Below, one piece after another: positions 19,006 to 30,413 of a stretch of 64,000 bases of DNA. The translations under genes and the position numbers were made by a program. The stretch's first letter is position 1; every line of letters starts with the position of its first letter. The DNA is from VGTK01 sp046327915 (GTDB lineage Bacteria; Desulfobacterota; Binatia; UBA12015). Below the pieces are notes generated by a model. The model made no database searches and was not told where the DNA came from. It saw only the letters and a program-made list of their open reading frames with translations. Location of the stretch: contig JAXLXO010000007.1 of the NCBI GenBank assembly GCA_046327915.1, forward strand, positions 124,001 through 188,000. Reading direction: 5' to 3'.

Positions 19006-19716
19006 TCACCACTTCTCGGAGAAGGGCCGCAGGTCGAGCTCGTGGGTCCACGCCGAGCGGTCCTGGCAGGAGAGCTGCCAGTAGGTCTCGGCGATCGCGT
19101 CCGGCGAGAGGAAGCTCCCCTTCGGCGCACTCGCCATGAACTCGCGCGTGCGCGGCATGTCGATCACGCCATCGATCACGACGTACGCGACGTGGACGCC
19201 CTTCGGTCCGAGAAGCCGCGCCATCGACTGCGCGAGCGCGCGCTGGCCGGCCTTGGCGGACGCAAACGCCGCGAAGGCGGCGCCGCCGCGCAACGACGCC
19301 GTCGCGCCCGTGACGAGGATCGTGCCGCGGCCGGCGGCGATCATGTCGGGCGCGACCTCCTGCCCGCACACGAACAGCGCCTGGGTGTTGATGCGCCACG
19401 CCTGCTCGAACTTCTCGCTGTCGACGTTCATCAGGTCGCCGAAGCTCGCGTTGCCCGCGTTGTGCACCAGGACGCGCGCCGGACCGAGCTCGTTGCGGAC
19501 GCGCTGCAGGGTCGCGCGCAGCGCGGGCTCGTCGGTGACGTCGGTCGGGAAAGCGACGGTGCCGGGAATCGCCGCGCCGATCTCGGCGAGGCTCTCTTCG
19601 GAGCGTGCGAGCATCGCGACACGGTAGCCTTCGCGCGCGAAGCGCCGGCAGACGGCGGCGCCCGTACCGGCGCCGACGCCGGTGACGATGCAGACGGGAC
19701 TCGTGCTCTGTGACAT
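19006..19716 (-). CDS. Short-chain dehydrogenase/reductase-like protein, atypical active site
   Basis: 236-residue Rossmann-fold SDR. The glycine motif is TGVGAGTG (12-19), NAG at 86-88 and Asn110 are conserved, but the catalytic tyrosine of YxxxK is Phe151 (FASAK, Lys155 retained) and the usual catalytic serine position is alanine (Ala138). This matches the SDR_c10-type subgroup, which is described as lacking the Tyr while keeping the Lys. It may bind NAD(P) or a ligand without ordinary dehydrogenase chemistry. Start ATG 19716 has GGAGAGAG upstream. Divergent from the hybrid kinase gene. Confidence 0.9.
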   Translation of the reverse strand: MSQSTSPVCIVTGVGAGTGAAVCRRFAREGYRVAMLARSEESLAEIGAAIPGTVAFPTDVTDEPALRATLQRVRNELGPARVLVHNAGNASFGDLMNVDSEKFEQAWRINTQALFVCGQEVAPDMIAAGRGTILVTGATASLRGGAAFAAFASAKAGQRALAQSMARLLGPKGVHVAYVVIDGVIDMPRTREFMASAPKGSFLSPDAIAETYWQLSCQDRSAWTHELDLRPFSEKW

Positions 19717-19820
19717 CGGTCTCTCTCCTCGGGGCGACTGCGCCAGACCTGCGCAGCAGGGTCAATCTTTTCGCGAACCGCCTATGGCTCGCCATGGCGC
19801 GCGGATAGCCTGACGGGTCG

Positions 19821-22100
<2,280 letters not shown>

Positions 22101-22130
<30 letters not shown>

Positions 22131-22911
22131 TCGAGGACGACACGCAGCTACGCGAGAGCACCGAGCGCCTGCTGCAGCTCGACGGCGTCCTCGTCGAGGG
22201 CGTCGGCACGGCGCGGGCGGCGCTCGCGCGTCTCGCGTCCGAGAGCACTTCGACTTCCGTGGTGCTCGATCTCAGCCTGCCCGACGCGAGCGGCTGGATC
22301 CTCGAGACCATGGCGGGCAGCGAGCAGTACTCGTTCCCTCCGGTCATCGTGTACACGGGCCGCGCGCTGTGCACCGGCGAGGAGGATCGCCTGCGCCGCT
22401 CTCGCGCTCAGTGATCGTCAAGGGCGCGCGCTCGCCGAACGCCTGCTCGACGAGGTGACGCTCTTCCTGCACCAGGTCGAGTCGCGCCTGCCGCCGGACT
22501 CGCAGCGCCTGCTGCGCGTGGCGCGCGAGCGCGACGCGCTCTTCGAGACGCACGATCCTCGTCGTCGAGGACGACGTGCGCAACGTGTTCGCGCTGTCCA
22601 GCCTGTTCGAGCCGCGCGGCGCGAAGATCCGCATCGCACGCAACGGACGCGAAGCGCTCGAGGCCATCCTCGACCGAGCGTCGGATCTCGTTCTGATGGA
22701 CGTCATGATGCCCGAGATGGACGGCCTCACCGCGACGCGCGAGCTGCGCCGCGATCCGGCGCTGCGCGACCTGCCGGTGATCGCGCTCACCGCGAAGGCG
22801 ATGCGCGACGACTACGAGGAGTGCCTCGCCGCCGGCTGCAACGACTACATGACCAAGCCCATCGACGTGGACAAGCTGATCTCGCTCTGCCGCGTGTGGA
22901 TCGCGCGATGA
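22101..22911 (+). pseudogene. Distal part of the hybrid kinase: second and third receiver domains, frameshifted
   Basis: Receiver 2 (VLVIEDDTQLRE, acceptor in VVLDLSLPDASG) reads in a second frame from 22100 to 22414. After it, the linker VIVKGARS reads in a third frame, then LLDEVTLFLHQVESRLP in the original frame, and receiver 3 (ILVVEDDVRNVFALSSLF, acceptor in LMDVMMPEMDG, Lys in TKPID) in the third frame to the stop at 22911. Restoring single bases at about 22100 (C), 22400 (T), 22436 (G) and two near 22550 gives one continuous frame; 3091 nt plus 5 equals 1032 codons. All breaks fit loss of one base from a two-base run, which suggests assembly error or recent decay. The stop overlaps the cheR start (ATGA). 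Confidence 0.8.
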
Positions 22912-23750
22912 ACGAGGCACCGCTGTCCGCGGAGCAGCCCGATCTGGACCTCGAGATCGACCTGCTGCTCGAGGCGATCTACCGCAAGTACTCGTACGAC
23001 TTCCGCCACCACGCGCGCGCGTCGATCCGCCGGCGCGTACAGGCGGCGCTGGCGAGCTTCGGCGTGGACCGCGTGTCGCTGCTGCAGGACCGCATCCTGC
23101 GCGACCCGACCGCCTTCACCGCGCTGCTGCGACAGCTCACGGTGCCGGTGAGCGACATGTTCCGCGATCCGTCGTACTTCCGCGCGCTCGCCGAGCACGT
23201 CGTGCCGATGCTCGCGACCTACGCCTCGCTGAAGGTCTGGGTCGCCGGCTGCAGCACCGGCGAGGAGGTCTACTCGCTGGCGATCCTGCTCGACGAGGCG
23301 GGGCTCCTCGACCGCGCGCTGCTCTACGCGACCGACATCAACCCGGAGTCGCTGCGCGCCGCGGAGGCAGGCGTGTACGCGCTCGACCGCGTGCCCGGGT
23401 TCACGCGCAACTACCAGCAGGCGGGCGGCACGCGCTCGCTCGCCGACTACTACACCGCGGCGTACGGCGGCATCGCACTCGATCGCCGGCTGCGCGCGCG
23501 GATCACGTTCTCCGACCACTGTCTCGCGACCGATCAGGTCTTCGCGGAGGTCCACCTGGTGAGCTGCCGCAACGTTCTCATCTACTTCGACCGCGAGCTG
23601 CAGGACCGCGCGCTGGCGCTGTTCCGCGACTCGCTGGTGCCGCGCGGCTTCCTCGGGCTGGGCTCGCGCGAGACGCTGCGCGTGTCGCGGCACGCCGACG
23701 CGTTCGACGAGGTGTCGCGCGACGAGCGCATCTACCGGAGGTCCGCGTGA
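22908..23750 (+). CDS. cheR: CheR-type protein-glutamate methyltransferase
   Basis: 280-residue SAM-dependent methyltransferase. The N-terminal CheR helical domain (about 15-75, YSYDFRHHARASIRRRV) precedes the catalytic domain with SAM motif VWVAGCSTGEEVYSLA, ATDINPESL and SCRNVLIYFD. Start ATG 22908 overlaps the hybrid kinase stop; its own stop overlaps the cheB-like start. No chemoreceptor, CheA or CheW gene is present in the window, so it more likely modifies a kinase-linked sensor or works in an alternative signalling pathway than in classical chemotaxis. Confidence 0.92.
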   Translation: MNEAPLSAEQPDLDLEIDLLLEAIYRKYSYDFRHHARASIRRRVQAALASFGVDRVSLLQDRILRDPTAFTALLRQLTVPVSDMFRDPSYFRALAEHVVPMLATYASLKVWVAGCSTGEEVYSLAILLDEAGLLDRALLYATDINPESLRAAEAGVYALDRVPGFTRNYQQAGGTRSLADYYTAAYGGIALDRRLRARITFSDHCLATDQVFAEVHLVSCRNVLIYFDRELQDRALALFRDSLVPRGFLGLGSRETLRVSRHADAFDEVSRDERIYRRSA

Positions 23751-24343
23751 AGCCGCTCGATGCGTTGCGCGCGCACGATCCGCGGATCGTCGCGGTGGGA
23801 GCGTCGGCCGGCGCCGTCGAGGCGCTGCTCGAGCTGCTTCCCGAGCTGCCGGCGACGCTGCCGGCACCCGTCCTCGTCGTCGTGCACGTGCCGCGCGACC
23901 GGAAGAGCGCGCTGCCCGCGCTGTTCGCGGCCCGCTGCGGGGTGCGCGTCGCCGAGGCCGAGGACAAGATCGACGCCGACGCCGGCACGGTCTACTTCGC
24001 GCCGGCCGGCTACCACCTGCTGGTCGAGCGCGACGGACGCCTCGCGCTGTCGAGCGACGAGCTGGTCAACCTTTCGCGGCCGTCGATCGACGTGCTCTTC
24101 GAGTCCGCCGCGTTCGCGTTCGGGCCGCGGGCGCTCGGCATCGTGCTGTCCGGCGCGAACGCCGACGGTGCGCGCGGCCTCGCGCTGATCCGTCAGCGCG
24201 GCGGGCTCGCCTGGGTGCAGGACCCGGTCACCGCGAAGATCTCGTACATGCCCGACGCCGCGATCGCGGCCGCCCGTCCGGATGCGGTGCTCGCGCCGTC
24301 GGCCATGGCGCGCGTGCTCGCCGACTGGGGGGCCGCCGCATGA
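23747..24343 (+). CDS. cheB: CheB-type methylesterase domain protein without receiver domain
   Basis: 198-residue stand-alone CheB methylesterase. Catalytic triad candidates: Ser20 in VGASAGAVEAL, His47 in VVVHVPR, and the aspartate in SGANADGARG (family SGMGxDG). FAPAGYHLLVERDG and RPSIDVLFESAA are family-typical. The N-terminal receiver that regulates E. coli CheB is absent, so control must come from a partner, plausibly the kinases on either side. Start GTG 23747 overlaps the cheR stop by 4 nt and has GGAGG 7 nt upstream. Confidence 0.92.
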   Translation: MKPLDALRAHDPRIVAVGASAGAVEALLELLPELPATLPAPVLVVVHVPRDRKSALPALFAARCGVRVAEAEDKIDADAGTVYFAPAGYHLLVERDGRLALSSDELVNLSRPSIDVLFESAAFAFGPRALGIVLSGANADGARGLALIRQRGGLAWVQDPVTAKISYMPDAAIAAARPDAVLAPSAMARVLADWGAAA

Positions 24344-25482
24344 GCCACCTCGACGAACCCGAAGTCGTCGTGCTCGCGGTCGACGACGTGGAGGAGAACC
24401 TGGTCGCGCTCGAGGCTCTGCTCGCGCAGCCGGGGATCCGCATCCTCCGGGCGACCAGCGGCACCGAGGCGCTCGAGGAGCTGCTGCGCCACGACGTGGC
24501 GCTGGCGCTGATCGACGTCCACATGCCCGGCATGAGCGGCCTCGAGCTCGCCGAGCTGATGCGCGGCTCGGAGCGCACGCGCAGCGTGCCGATCATCTTC
24601 CTCACCGCCGACACCGCCGAGCACGCGCGCGTGTTCCGCGGCTACGAGGCCGGCGCGGTCGACTTCCTCGTGAAGCCGATCGATCCGCAGCTGCTGCGCA
24701 GCAAGGTCGGAGTGTTCGTCGAGCTGTGCCGGCAGCGCCTGCAGCTCGCGGCGCAGGTCGAGGAGCACCGGAAGCTGCTGCGCATGTCCGAGTTGCTGAT
24801 CGGCGTGCTCGGACACGACCTGCGCAATCCGCTCAACGCGATCCACCTCGCGGGCGAGGCGCTGCTGCGCGTCCATCCCGACGACCCGACCATCGCGCGC
24901 CTCGGCGGACGGATCCGCTCGTCGTCGAAGCGCATGGCGCGCCTGATCGCGCAGCTGCTCGACTTCGCGACGACACGGCAGGGCAATCTGCCGGTGCAGC
25001 CGAAGGACGCCGACCTGCGGCAGCTCGCCGAGAGCGCGCTCGCCGAGTTCGAGCAGCAGCCCTCGGCAGGTCTGCGCCACGAGGTGATCGGTGACCCGCG
25101 CGGCACCTGGGATCCGGATCGCATCCTGCAGCTGCTCTCGAACCTGCTCGGCAACGCCCTGCAGCACGGCGATCCGGGCGTGCCGATCGTGCTGCGCATC
25201 GACGGACGCGACCGCGACGTCGTGCACGTCGAGATCGAGAACGGCGGCGTCCTGCCCGACAACGTGCGCGACGACCTGTTCGCACCGTTCGTGCGGGCCA
25301 ACGCGGGCGGCGGCGGCGCGGGACTGGGGCTCTACATCGTGCACCACATCGCGCGCGCACACGGCGGCGAGGTCGCGGCGGAGTCCGGTGGCGGACGGAC
25401 CGTGTTCCGCGCGCGACTGCCGCGGCACCATCCGTCCACGAGCGGAGCCGGGGAGGACGCGCCGCCGCGCGAGGGCGGCTGA
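24340..25482 (+). CDS. REC-HisKA-HATPase response-regulator kinase
   Basis: 380-residue soluble protein with an N-terminal receiver (AVDDVEENL, acceptor in ALIDVHMPGM near residue 60, KPID), then HisKA with GHDLRNPLN as H-box and HATPase_c (NLLGNALQHG, GGGAGLGLYIVHHI). An inverted-order hybrid kinase: the receiver probably takes phosphate from the upstream hybrid kinase and gates this kinase. Overlaps the cheB stop by 4 nt (ATGA). It closes the HK-CheR-CheB-REC-HK operon and is convergent with the guanylyltransferase gene (9-nt gap). Confidence 0.92.
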   Translation: MSHLDEPEVVVLAVDDVEENLVALEALLAQPGIRILRATSGTEALEELLRHDVALALIDVHMPGMSGLELAELMRGSERTRSVPIIFLTADTAEHARVFRGYEAGAVDFLVKPIDPQLLRSKVGVFVELCRQRLQLAAQVEEHRKLLRMSELLIGVLGHDLRNPLNAIHLAGEALLRVHPDDPTIARLGGRIRSSSKRMARLIAQLLDFATTRQGNLPVQPKDADLRQLAESALAEFEQQPSAGLRHEVIGDPRGTWDPDRILQLLSNLLGNALQHGDPGVPIVLRIDGRDRDVVHVEIENGGVLPDNVRDDLFAPFVRANAGGGGAGLGLYIVHHIARAHGGEVAAESGGGRTVFRARLPRHHPSTSGAGEDAPPREGG

Positions 25483-25491
25483 GCGCGGACG

Positions 25492-26448
25492 TCAGGCCGG
25501 CCGCGCCTCGTCGAGCCGCCCCGCATGCGCCGGGGCCGCGTGCCACGGCGGGACGCGCTTCAGCGCGGCGAACGTGCGCTCGATCGCGGTCGGCGTTCCC
25601 CAGTCGCTCCAGCCGGTCTGCTCGGCGCGCACGACGACCAGCTCGGCCGCGACGGTCGACAGGAAGTCGTTCGAGAAGTTCCACCCCGGCTCGGTCGCGT
25701 AGTGCCGCTCGAGCGTGTCACGCAGGCGGCTCGCGACGTCGAGCGTGCGCAGCGTCGCCGGCAGCCGCTGCTCGAGCAGCGCGAGCACGCGCGGCACGCG
25801 GAACGCCATCACGAACGAGTTCCACAGACCGCCGGCGCGGACGAGCGCCGCGGCAACCGCCGGCGTCGGCTTCTCGCGGAACGACGCGACGTGGAACGCG
25901 TCGCCTTGCCCGCCGTCGAGCCGTGCCGCCGGCATGACGTAGCCGTACTCCGGCGACGGATCGTCGGGCTCGATGCCGAGCAGCGCGAGCTTCCCGGGAT
26001 GTCGGTCGACGACGGCGAGCGCGCGCCGCACCGAGGCGCGGAACGCGGCGTCGTCGGCGACGTAGTGGTCGCTCGGGAACATCGCGACGCGCGCGTTCGG
26101 GTGCCGACGGCGGATCTCGAGCAGCGACCATGCGATGCCGGGCCCGGTGTCGCGGTTCCGCGGCTGCACCAGCACGTTCTCGCCGGGAATCCCGGCGAGC
26201 TGCGGCACCGCGAGGCGCAGATGATCGTGGTTCACGATCACCATCGTGCGCTGCGGCGGGACGAGCGGCGCCACGCGGTCGAGCGTCGCTTCGAGCATCG
26301 AGCGCGCGCCGGTGATCCTGCAGTACTGCTTCGGGATCGGCTCGCCGGCGAGCAGGCGCGTGATCGCGCGCAGACGGGTTCCATCGCCGCCGGCGAGAAC
26401 GAGAGCCCAGGTGTCGGTGCGGTACCTCGGGTCGCGAAGAGTCAGCAT
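25492..26448 (-). CDS. Mannose-1-phosphate guanylyltransferase-like sugar nucleotidyltransferase
   Basis: 318-residue nucleotidyltransferase. The GT-A signature LAGGDGTRLRAIT (19-31) and PKQYCRI (about 39-45), FPSDHYV metal-binding DxD-like segment and FREKPTP match the mannose-1-phosphate guanylyltransferase (ManC N-terminal, no isomerase domain) family. It would make GDP-mannose from mannose-1-phosphate and GTP. The SPEYGYV and TGWSDWGTP segments also occur in this family. Start ATG 26448; no strong Shine-Dalgarno. It stands alone, with no other sugar-nucleotide gene beside it. Confidence 0.82.
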   Translation of the reverse strand: MLTLRDPRYRTDTWALVLAGGDGTRLRAITRLLAGEPIPKQYCRITGARSMLEATLDRVAPLVPPQRTMVIVNHDHLRLAVPQLAGIPGENVLVQPRNRDTGPGIAWSLLEIRRRHPNARVAMFPSDHYVADDAAFRASVRRALAVVDRHPGKLALLGIEPDDPSPEYGYVMPAARLDGGQGDAFHVASFREKPTPAVAAALVRAGGLWNSFVMAFRVPRVLALLEQRLPATLRTLDVASRLRDTLERHYATEPGWNFSNDFLSTVAAELVVVRAEQTGWSDWGTPTAIERTFAALKRVPPWHAAPAHAGRLDEARPA

Positions 26449-26653
26449 CGAGCACGACCCCGGAGCAAGCACCGATCCATGCGCCGCCGCGCGCGGCTGC
26501 TGGTGCGAGCTTCCGTCGGCGTTGGAAATTCGGCCGTCCGTGGAGCCTTCGGGCGAAGACCCTACACGGAAATCCGGATGGCGCCGCGGGATGCCGCGGA
26601 TCCGCGAGCACGCGCGATTCTTGCACGCACCGATTCGCCAGGAGGGTTCCGCC

Positions 26654-27127
26654 ATGCCCGAGAAGAAGACCACGCAGCGCGCCCGGCGCGACCGCCGGCA
26701 GGGCAAGTCGGCATCGACGCAGGCCGGCGAGTTCGTGCGCGAGGAGATCGAGCACGTGCGCGAGGGCGAGCACGGCGCACGCTCGGCGAAGCAGGCGATC
26801 GCGATCGGCCTCTCGAAGGCGCGCCGCGCCGGCGTGAAGCTCGCCGCGCCCGGGAAGGGGAAGACGTCCAGCCGCACCCGCCGGCAGGCCGAGCGCGACC
26901 TCGACCGCGGCTCGGCGAAGCGCTCGGGCGGCGCGAAGAAGAAGACGTCGGCGTCGCGCTCGCGCGGGGCGAAGAAGGCGCTCGCGAAGGAGGGCCGGTC
27001 GGCGGCTTCGCACGCGAGCCTCGCCCGGCAGGGACGCTCGGCGGCGCGCAAGCGCAGCGCGGCGGAGCGCTCGGCGTCGGCGAAGAAGGCGGCCCGGACG
27101 CGCAGGAAGGCGTCGCGCCGCAAGTGA
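26654..27127 (+). CDS. Small very basic DUF6496-type protein
   Basis: 157-residue Lys/Arg/Ala/Ser-rich protein. The N-terminal half contains ARSAKQAIAIGLSKARRAGVKL, the hallmark of DUF6496 proteins of unknown function; the C-terminal two-thirds is a repetitive SAKKAARxRRKASRR-type tail like those of histone H1-like bacterial proteins. Start ATG 26654 is well supported by AGGAGG 8 nt upstream. Possibly nucleoid- or RNA-binding (inference from charge). The 205-nt region upstream is the only larger gap here, shared with the divergent guanylyltransferase, and holds no other feature I can support. Confidence 0.85.
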   Translation: MPEKKTTQRARRDRRQGKSASTQAGEFVREEIEHVREGEHGARSAKQAIAIGLSKARRAGVKLAAPGKGKTSSRTRRQAERDLDRGSAKRSGGAKKKTSASRSRGAKKALAKEGRSAASHASLARQGRSAARKRSAAERSASAKKAARTRRKASRRK

Positions 27128-27142
27128 CCGGTACGGCCGCGC

Positions 27143-28309
27143 TCAGCCGAGACGCGGCTTCATGCGCCAGCGGATCGCGAGCAGGATCACCAGGAAGAGC
27201 GTGATCAGGACCATGGTCGGGATCATGACCTCGGCCGGCCCCGCACCGCGCTCGATGATCCGCCGCGACAGGATCTGGTACCAGCGCAGCGGAAACATCG
27301 CGCCGACCTCGCGCACGCCGTGCGGCATCAGCGCGTAGGGCAGCATCGAGCCCGACAGCACGAACGACGGCATGATGAAGAAGACCGAGATGAACACCGC
27401 CTGCGCCGACGTGCGCGCCAGCGCCGACACGAACGTGCCGATGGCGAGCGTCGCGAGGATGAAGGGCAGGGTGCAGGCGTAAAAGAGCAGCACGTTGCCC
27501 TGCGGCCAGTAGCCGTGGATCAGTCCGGCGCCGACCATCCCGATGGTGAGCGCGACGTAGGCCGCGACGACCGTCGGCAGGAGCTTGCCGAGGATGATCT
27601 GCAGCGGCGTCGCGGGCTGCGCGAGAAGCTGCTCGTAGGTGCCGTTCTCGCGCTCCGCCACGAGCCCGAGGCTCGCCTGTGCGAGGCAGAGGTTGGTGAG
27701 CAGGAATCCCGCGAGCGCGGACAAGTAGAAGTTCAGGTCGCGCAGCGTGGCGTTGTAGCGGAACTCCTCGCGCAGCTCGATCGGCGGCGCGCGTCCCGGA
27801 CCGCTGCTCGCCGGCGCGCCCGCGCGCGCACGGTCGGCCGGCCCGGGCTCCGCCTCGAAGCGCGACGCGATCTGCGTCACGTATCCCGCGACGCGCGCCG
27901 CGGTGAGCGGATCCGTGCCGTCGAGCAGCAGCTGCACGGCGGGACGTCCGAGCGCCGCGTCGCGCCGGAAGTCGTCGGGAATCACCACCACGCCGACGAG
28001 CTTGCCGCGCTTCAGCAGGTCGTGCGCCTCGTCGTACGAGCCCAGCCGGCGCACGGGCTGGAAGTAGCCGCTGCTCTGGATGTCGGCGACGAGCTCGCGC
28101 GACGCGGGCGTCTGGCTGCGGTCGAGCACCGCCCACGGGATGTCGCGCGGCGTGAAGCGCAGCGCGAAGCCCATGACGATCAGCAGCATGAACGGCTGGA
28201 TCAGCACGTTCTGCACGACCGTGCGGTCGTGGCGCAGCAGCGACGCCTCCTTGTAGGCGATCGCCAGCACGTTCGAGACGAAGCGCCGCGCGCGTCCGAC
28301 CGGCTTCAC
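27143..28309 (-). CDS. ABC-2 type permease, YbhR-like
   Basis: 388-residue inner-membrane permease. A first TM helix near 30-50 (NVLIQPFMLLIVMGFAL), a large periplasmic loop to about 215 and five to six C-terminal TM helices with NGTYEQLLAQP, the consensus of ABC-2 permeases. An unusual Pro/Ala/Gly-rich insertion sits near residues 160-180. Start GTG 28309 overlaps the stop of the preceding permease (GTGA). Last gene of the efflux operon; pairs with the second permease as in E. coli YbhR/YbhS. Confidence 0.92.
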   Translation of the reverse strand: MKPVGRARRFVSNVLAIAYKEASLLRHDRTVVQNVLIQPFMLLIVMGFALRFTPRDIPWAVLDRSQTPASRELVADIQSSGYFQPVRRLGSYDEAHDLLKRGKLVGVVVIPDDFRRDAALGRPAVQLLLDGTDPLTAARVAGYVTQIASRFEAEPGPADRARAGAPASSGPGRAPPIELREEFRYNATLRDLNFYLSALAGFLLTNLCLAQASLGLVAERENGTYEQLLAQPATPLQIILGKLLPTVVAAYVALTIGMVGAGLIHGYWPQGNVLLFYACTLPFILATLAIGTFVSALARTSAQAVFISVFFIMPSFVLSGSMLPYALMPHGVREVGAMFPLRWYQILSRRIIERGAGPAEVMIPTMVLITLFLVILLAIRWRMKPRLG

Positions 28310-29454
28310 TGGCGCCTCGCGATCGCGCGCAGCGCCACCGCCGAGAGTGCCGCGCCCATGAGCAGGATGATGACGATCTCCGGGAACAGCACGATCGGCC
28401 CCTCGCCGCGCAGGTAGATGGCGCGGCTGACGCGGATGTAGTGCGTCGCGGGGATCAGCTCGGAGACGATGCGGAACGGCACCGGCATGTTCCGCTGCGG
28501 CACCGCGAAGCCCGACAGCAGGATCAGCGGCTGGCTCGCGAGGACCGTCTTCGACACGGCCTCCGCCGCGCTCTTCGAGGTCGCGGAGAAGATCGCGCCC
28601 ATCGACAGCGACACCAGCAGGTAGACCATCGAGATCAGGATGAAGAAGAGCGCGCTGCCCTGCGGCCACACCCCGAGCAGGAATCCGGCGAGCAGCATCA
28701 TGAGCACCACGTCGGCGGAGAACACCGCGCCGAGCGGGAGGATCTTGCCGAGCAGGATCTCGACCGACGTCGCGGGCGTCACCTGCAGCTGCTCGAAGGT
28801 GCCGGAGAAGCGCTCGTTGACGATCGACACCGCGATAATGAGCGTCGTCGCGAAGCTCAGCACGAAGCCGAACGTGCCGCTCACCATGTAGGGCGTCCCG
28901 TCGAGCGACGGGTTGAAGAGCGCGGTCGTGACCACCGCCACGCCCGACGCGCGCGCGCTCGCCGGTCCCGTGCCCTGCGCCGGCAGGCCGTCGCTGGCGC
29001 GGAGTCCGAGCCCGGTCGCGGTGGCGAGCCCGGACAGGAACGCCTCGGTGTTACCGGCGAGCACGACCTCGCCGCCGTCGTAGACGACGCGGATCTCCGG
29101 CGGCTTGCCGCCGCGCTCGAAGTCCCGCAGGTCGCGCTCGAAGTCGGGCGCGATGATGAGGCCCGCGCCGATCTCGCCGGCGAGCATCGCGCGGTCCATC
29201 TCGGCGCGGGTGCCGAGCTCGTGCGCCTTGAACGAGCCCTGCGCCTGAAGCTCCGCGACGAGGCGCCGGCTCGGCGCGCTGCGGCTGCCGTCGATCACGC
29301 CGACGTCGAGACCCGACACCTTCGTCGACATGATCTTGCCGAACAGCATCAGCGCCATGAGCGGAACGAGCACGAGGATCGTCACCGTGAACGGGTCGCG
29401 CAGCGTCGCGAGCGTCTCGCGTCGCACCAGCACGGCGAGGCGGCGGAGGCTCAT
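28306..29454 (-). CDS. ABC-2 type permease, YbhS-like
   Basis: 382-residue inner-membrane permease. TM1 at about 20-40, a periplasmic domain from 45 to about 190 with VGVIDGSRSAPSRRLV, then six TM helices with the ABC-2 motif ERFSGTFEQLQVTP and the C-terminal RVSRAIYLRGEG. Overlaps both neighbours by 4 nt: the ATPase stop at its start and the next permease GTG at its end. Confidence 0.93.
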   Translation of the reverse strand: MSLRRLAVLVRRETLATLRDPFTVTILVLVPLMALMLFGKIMSTKVSGLDVGVIDGSRSAPSRRLVAELQAQGSFKAHELGTRAEMDRAMLAGEIGAGLIIAPDFERDLRDFERGGKPPEIRVVYDGGEVVLAGNTEAFLSGLATATGLGLRASDGLPAQGTGPASARASGVAVVTTALFNPSLDGTPYMVSGTFGFVLSFATTLIIAVSIVNERFSGTFEQLQVTPATSVEILLGKILPLGAVFSADVVLMMLLAGFLLGVWPQGSALFFILISMVYLLVSLSMGAIFSATSKSAAEAVSKTVLASQPLILLSGFAVPQRNMPVPFRIVSELIPATHYIRVSRAIYLRGEGPIVLFPEIVIILLMGAALSAVALRAIARRQ

Positions 29455-30413
29455 GCGGCCGCCTTCGGCGCGCTCGCCGCGGCGCTGCGCATCAGCTCAC
29501 GGAAGACGTCGGTCATCTCGGGCTGGTGCACCGACACGCGGACTCCCGACACCTCCGCCGCGACCTCGCCGAGCACCGACTGCACGCGCGCGTCGAGCTC
29601 CGGCGCGCGGACGACGAGGCGATCCGCGGCGGTACGCTCGGCCGGCACGCCACGCTCGAGCAGCAGCGCCTCGGCCCGCACCGCGTCGGCGGCCGACGCG
29701 GCCGCGAGCTCCGCGCGGTAGCCGGGCGAGAAGCGTTGGCGCAGCTCCGCGGGCGACGCGTCCGCAACGAGACGGCCCGCATCGATGAACGAGATCCAGT
29801 CGCAGTAGTCGGCCTCCTCGAGGAAGTGCGTGGTGACGAACACCGTCGTGCCCGCGTCGGCCTCCTCCTGGATCAACTCCCAGAAGAGCGCGCGGTTGTG
29901 CACGTCGACGCCCGCGGTGGGCTCGTCGAGGAACAGGACGCGCGGCTTGTGCAGGGTGCTGAGCGCGAGTCCCGCGCGCTGACGCACGCCGGCCGGCAGG
30001 TCCTCGGGCTTGTCGCGCTCGGCGCCGCCGAGATCGAAGCGCTCGCGCAGCGCACCCCAGCGCTCCTCCAGCTGCGTGCTCGAGAGCCCGTACAGCCCCG
30101 CGTAGAACTCGACGTTCTCGCGCAGCGACAGGCCCTGGTAGAGGCTGACCTTCTGCCCCATGTAGCCGATGTGGTCGCGCACGCGGCGCGGCGTGCGGAT
30201 GACGTCGATGCCGTCGACGACGATCGAGCCCGCGGTCGGCGTCAGCAGCCCGATCAGCATGCGGATCGTCGTGCTCTTGCCCGAGCCGTTGGCGCCGAGG
30301 AACGCGAAGATCGAGCCGCGCGCGACGCGCAGCGAGACGTCGTCCACCGCCGCGAAGTCGCCGAAGCGCTTGGTGATGCCCTCGGCGCGGATGATCGCGT
30401 CGTCGGCGCTCAT
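29451..30413 (-). CDS. ABC transporter ATPase (second YbhF half)
   Basis: 320-residue ATP-binding protein. Walker A GANGSGKST, Q-loop MGQKVSLYQGLS, signature LPAGVRQRAGLA (a variant of LSGGxxQ), Walker B VLFLDEPTAGVDVHNR and H-loop TTHF are visible; the last 90 residues form the regulatory domain typical of ABC-2 exporters. The degenerate signature (PAGV in place of SGG) resembles the one seen in the C-terminal cassette of YbhF-like proteins. Start ATG 30413 overlaps the other ATPase gene by 4 nt, and its stop overlaps the permease start (ATGA). Confidence 0.92.
   Translation of the reverse strand: MSADDAIIRAEGITKRFGDFAAVDDVSLRVARGSIFAFLGANGSGKSTTIRMLIGLLTPTAGSIVVDGIDVIRTPRRVRDHIGYMGQKVSLYQGLSLRENVEFYAGLYGLSSTQLEERWGALRERFDLGGAERDKPEDLPAGVRQRAGLALSTLHKPRVLFLDEPTAGVDVHNRALFWELIQEEADAGTTVFVTTHFLEEADYCDWISFIDAGRLVADASPAELRQRFSPGYRAELAAASAADAVRAEALLLERGVPAERTAADRLVVRAPELDARVQSVLGEVAAEVSGVRVSVHQPEMTDVFRELMRSAAASAPKAAA

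Noticed and set aside
26449..26653. Terminator or small RNA from the CCGCGGGATGCCGCGG stem
   Set aside because: Short self-complementary GC stem without supporting context; not distinguishable from background in such GC-rich DNA.
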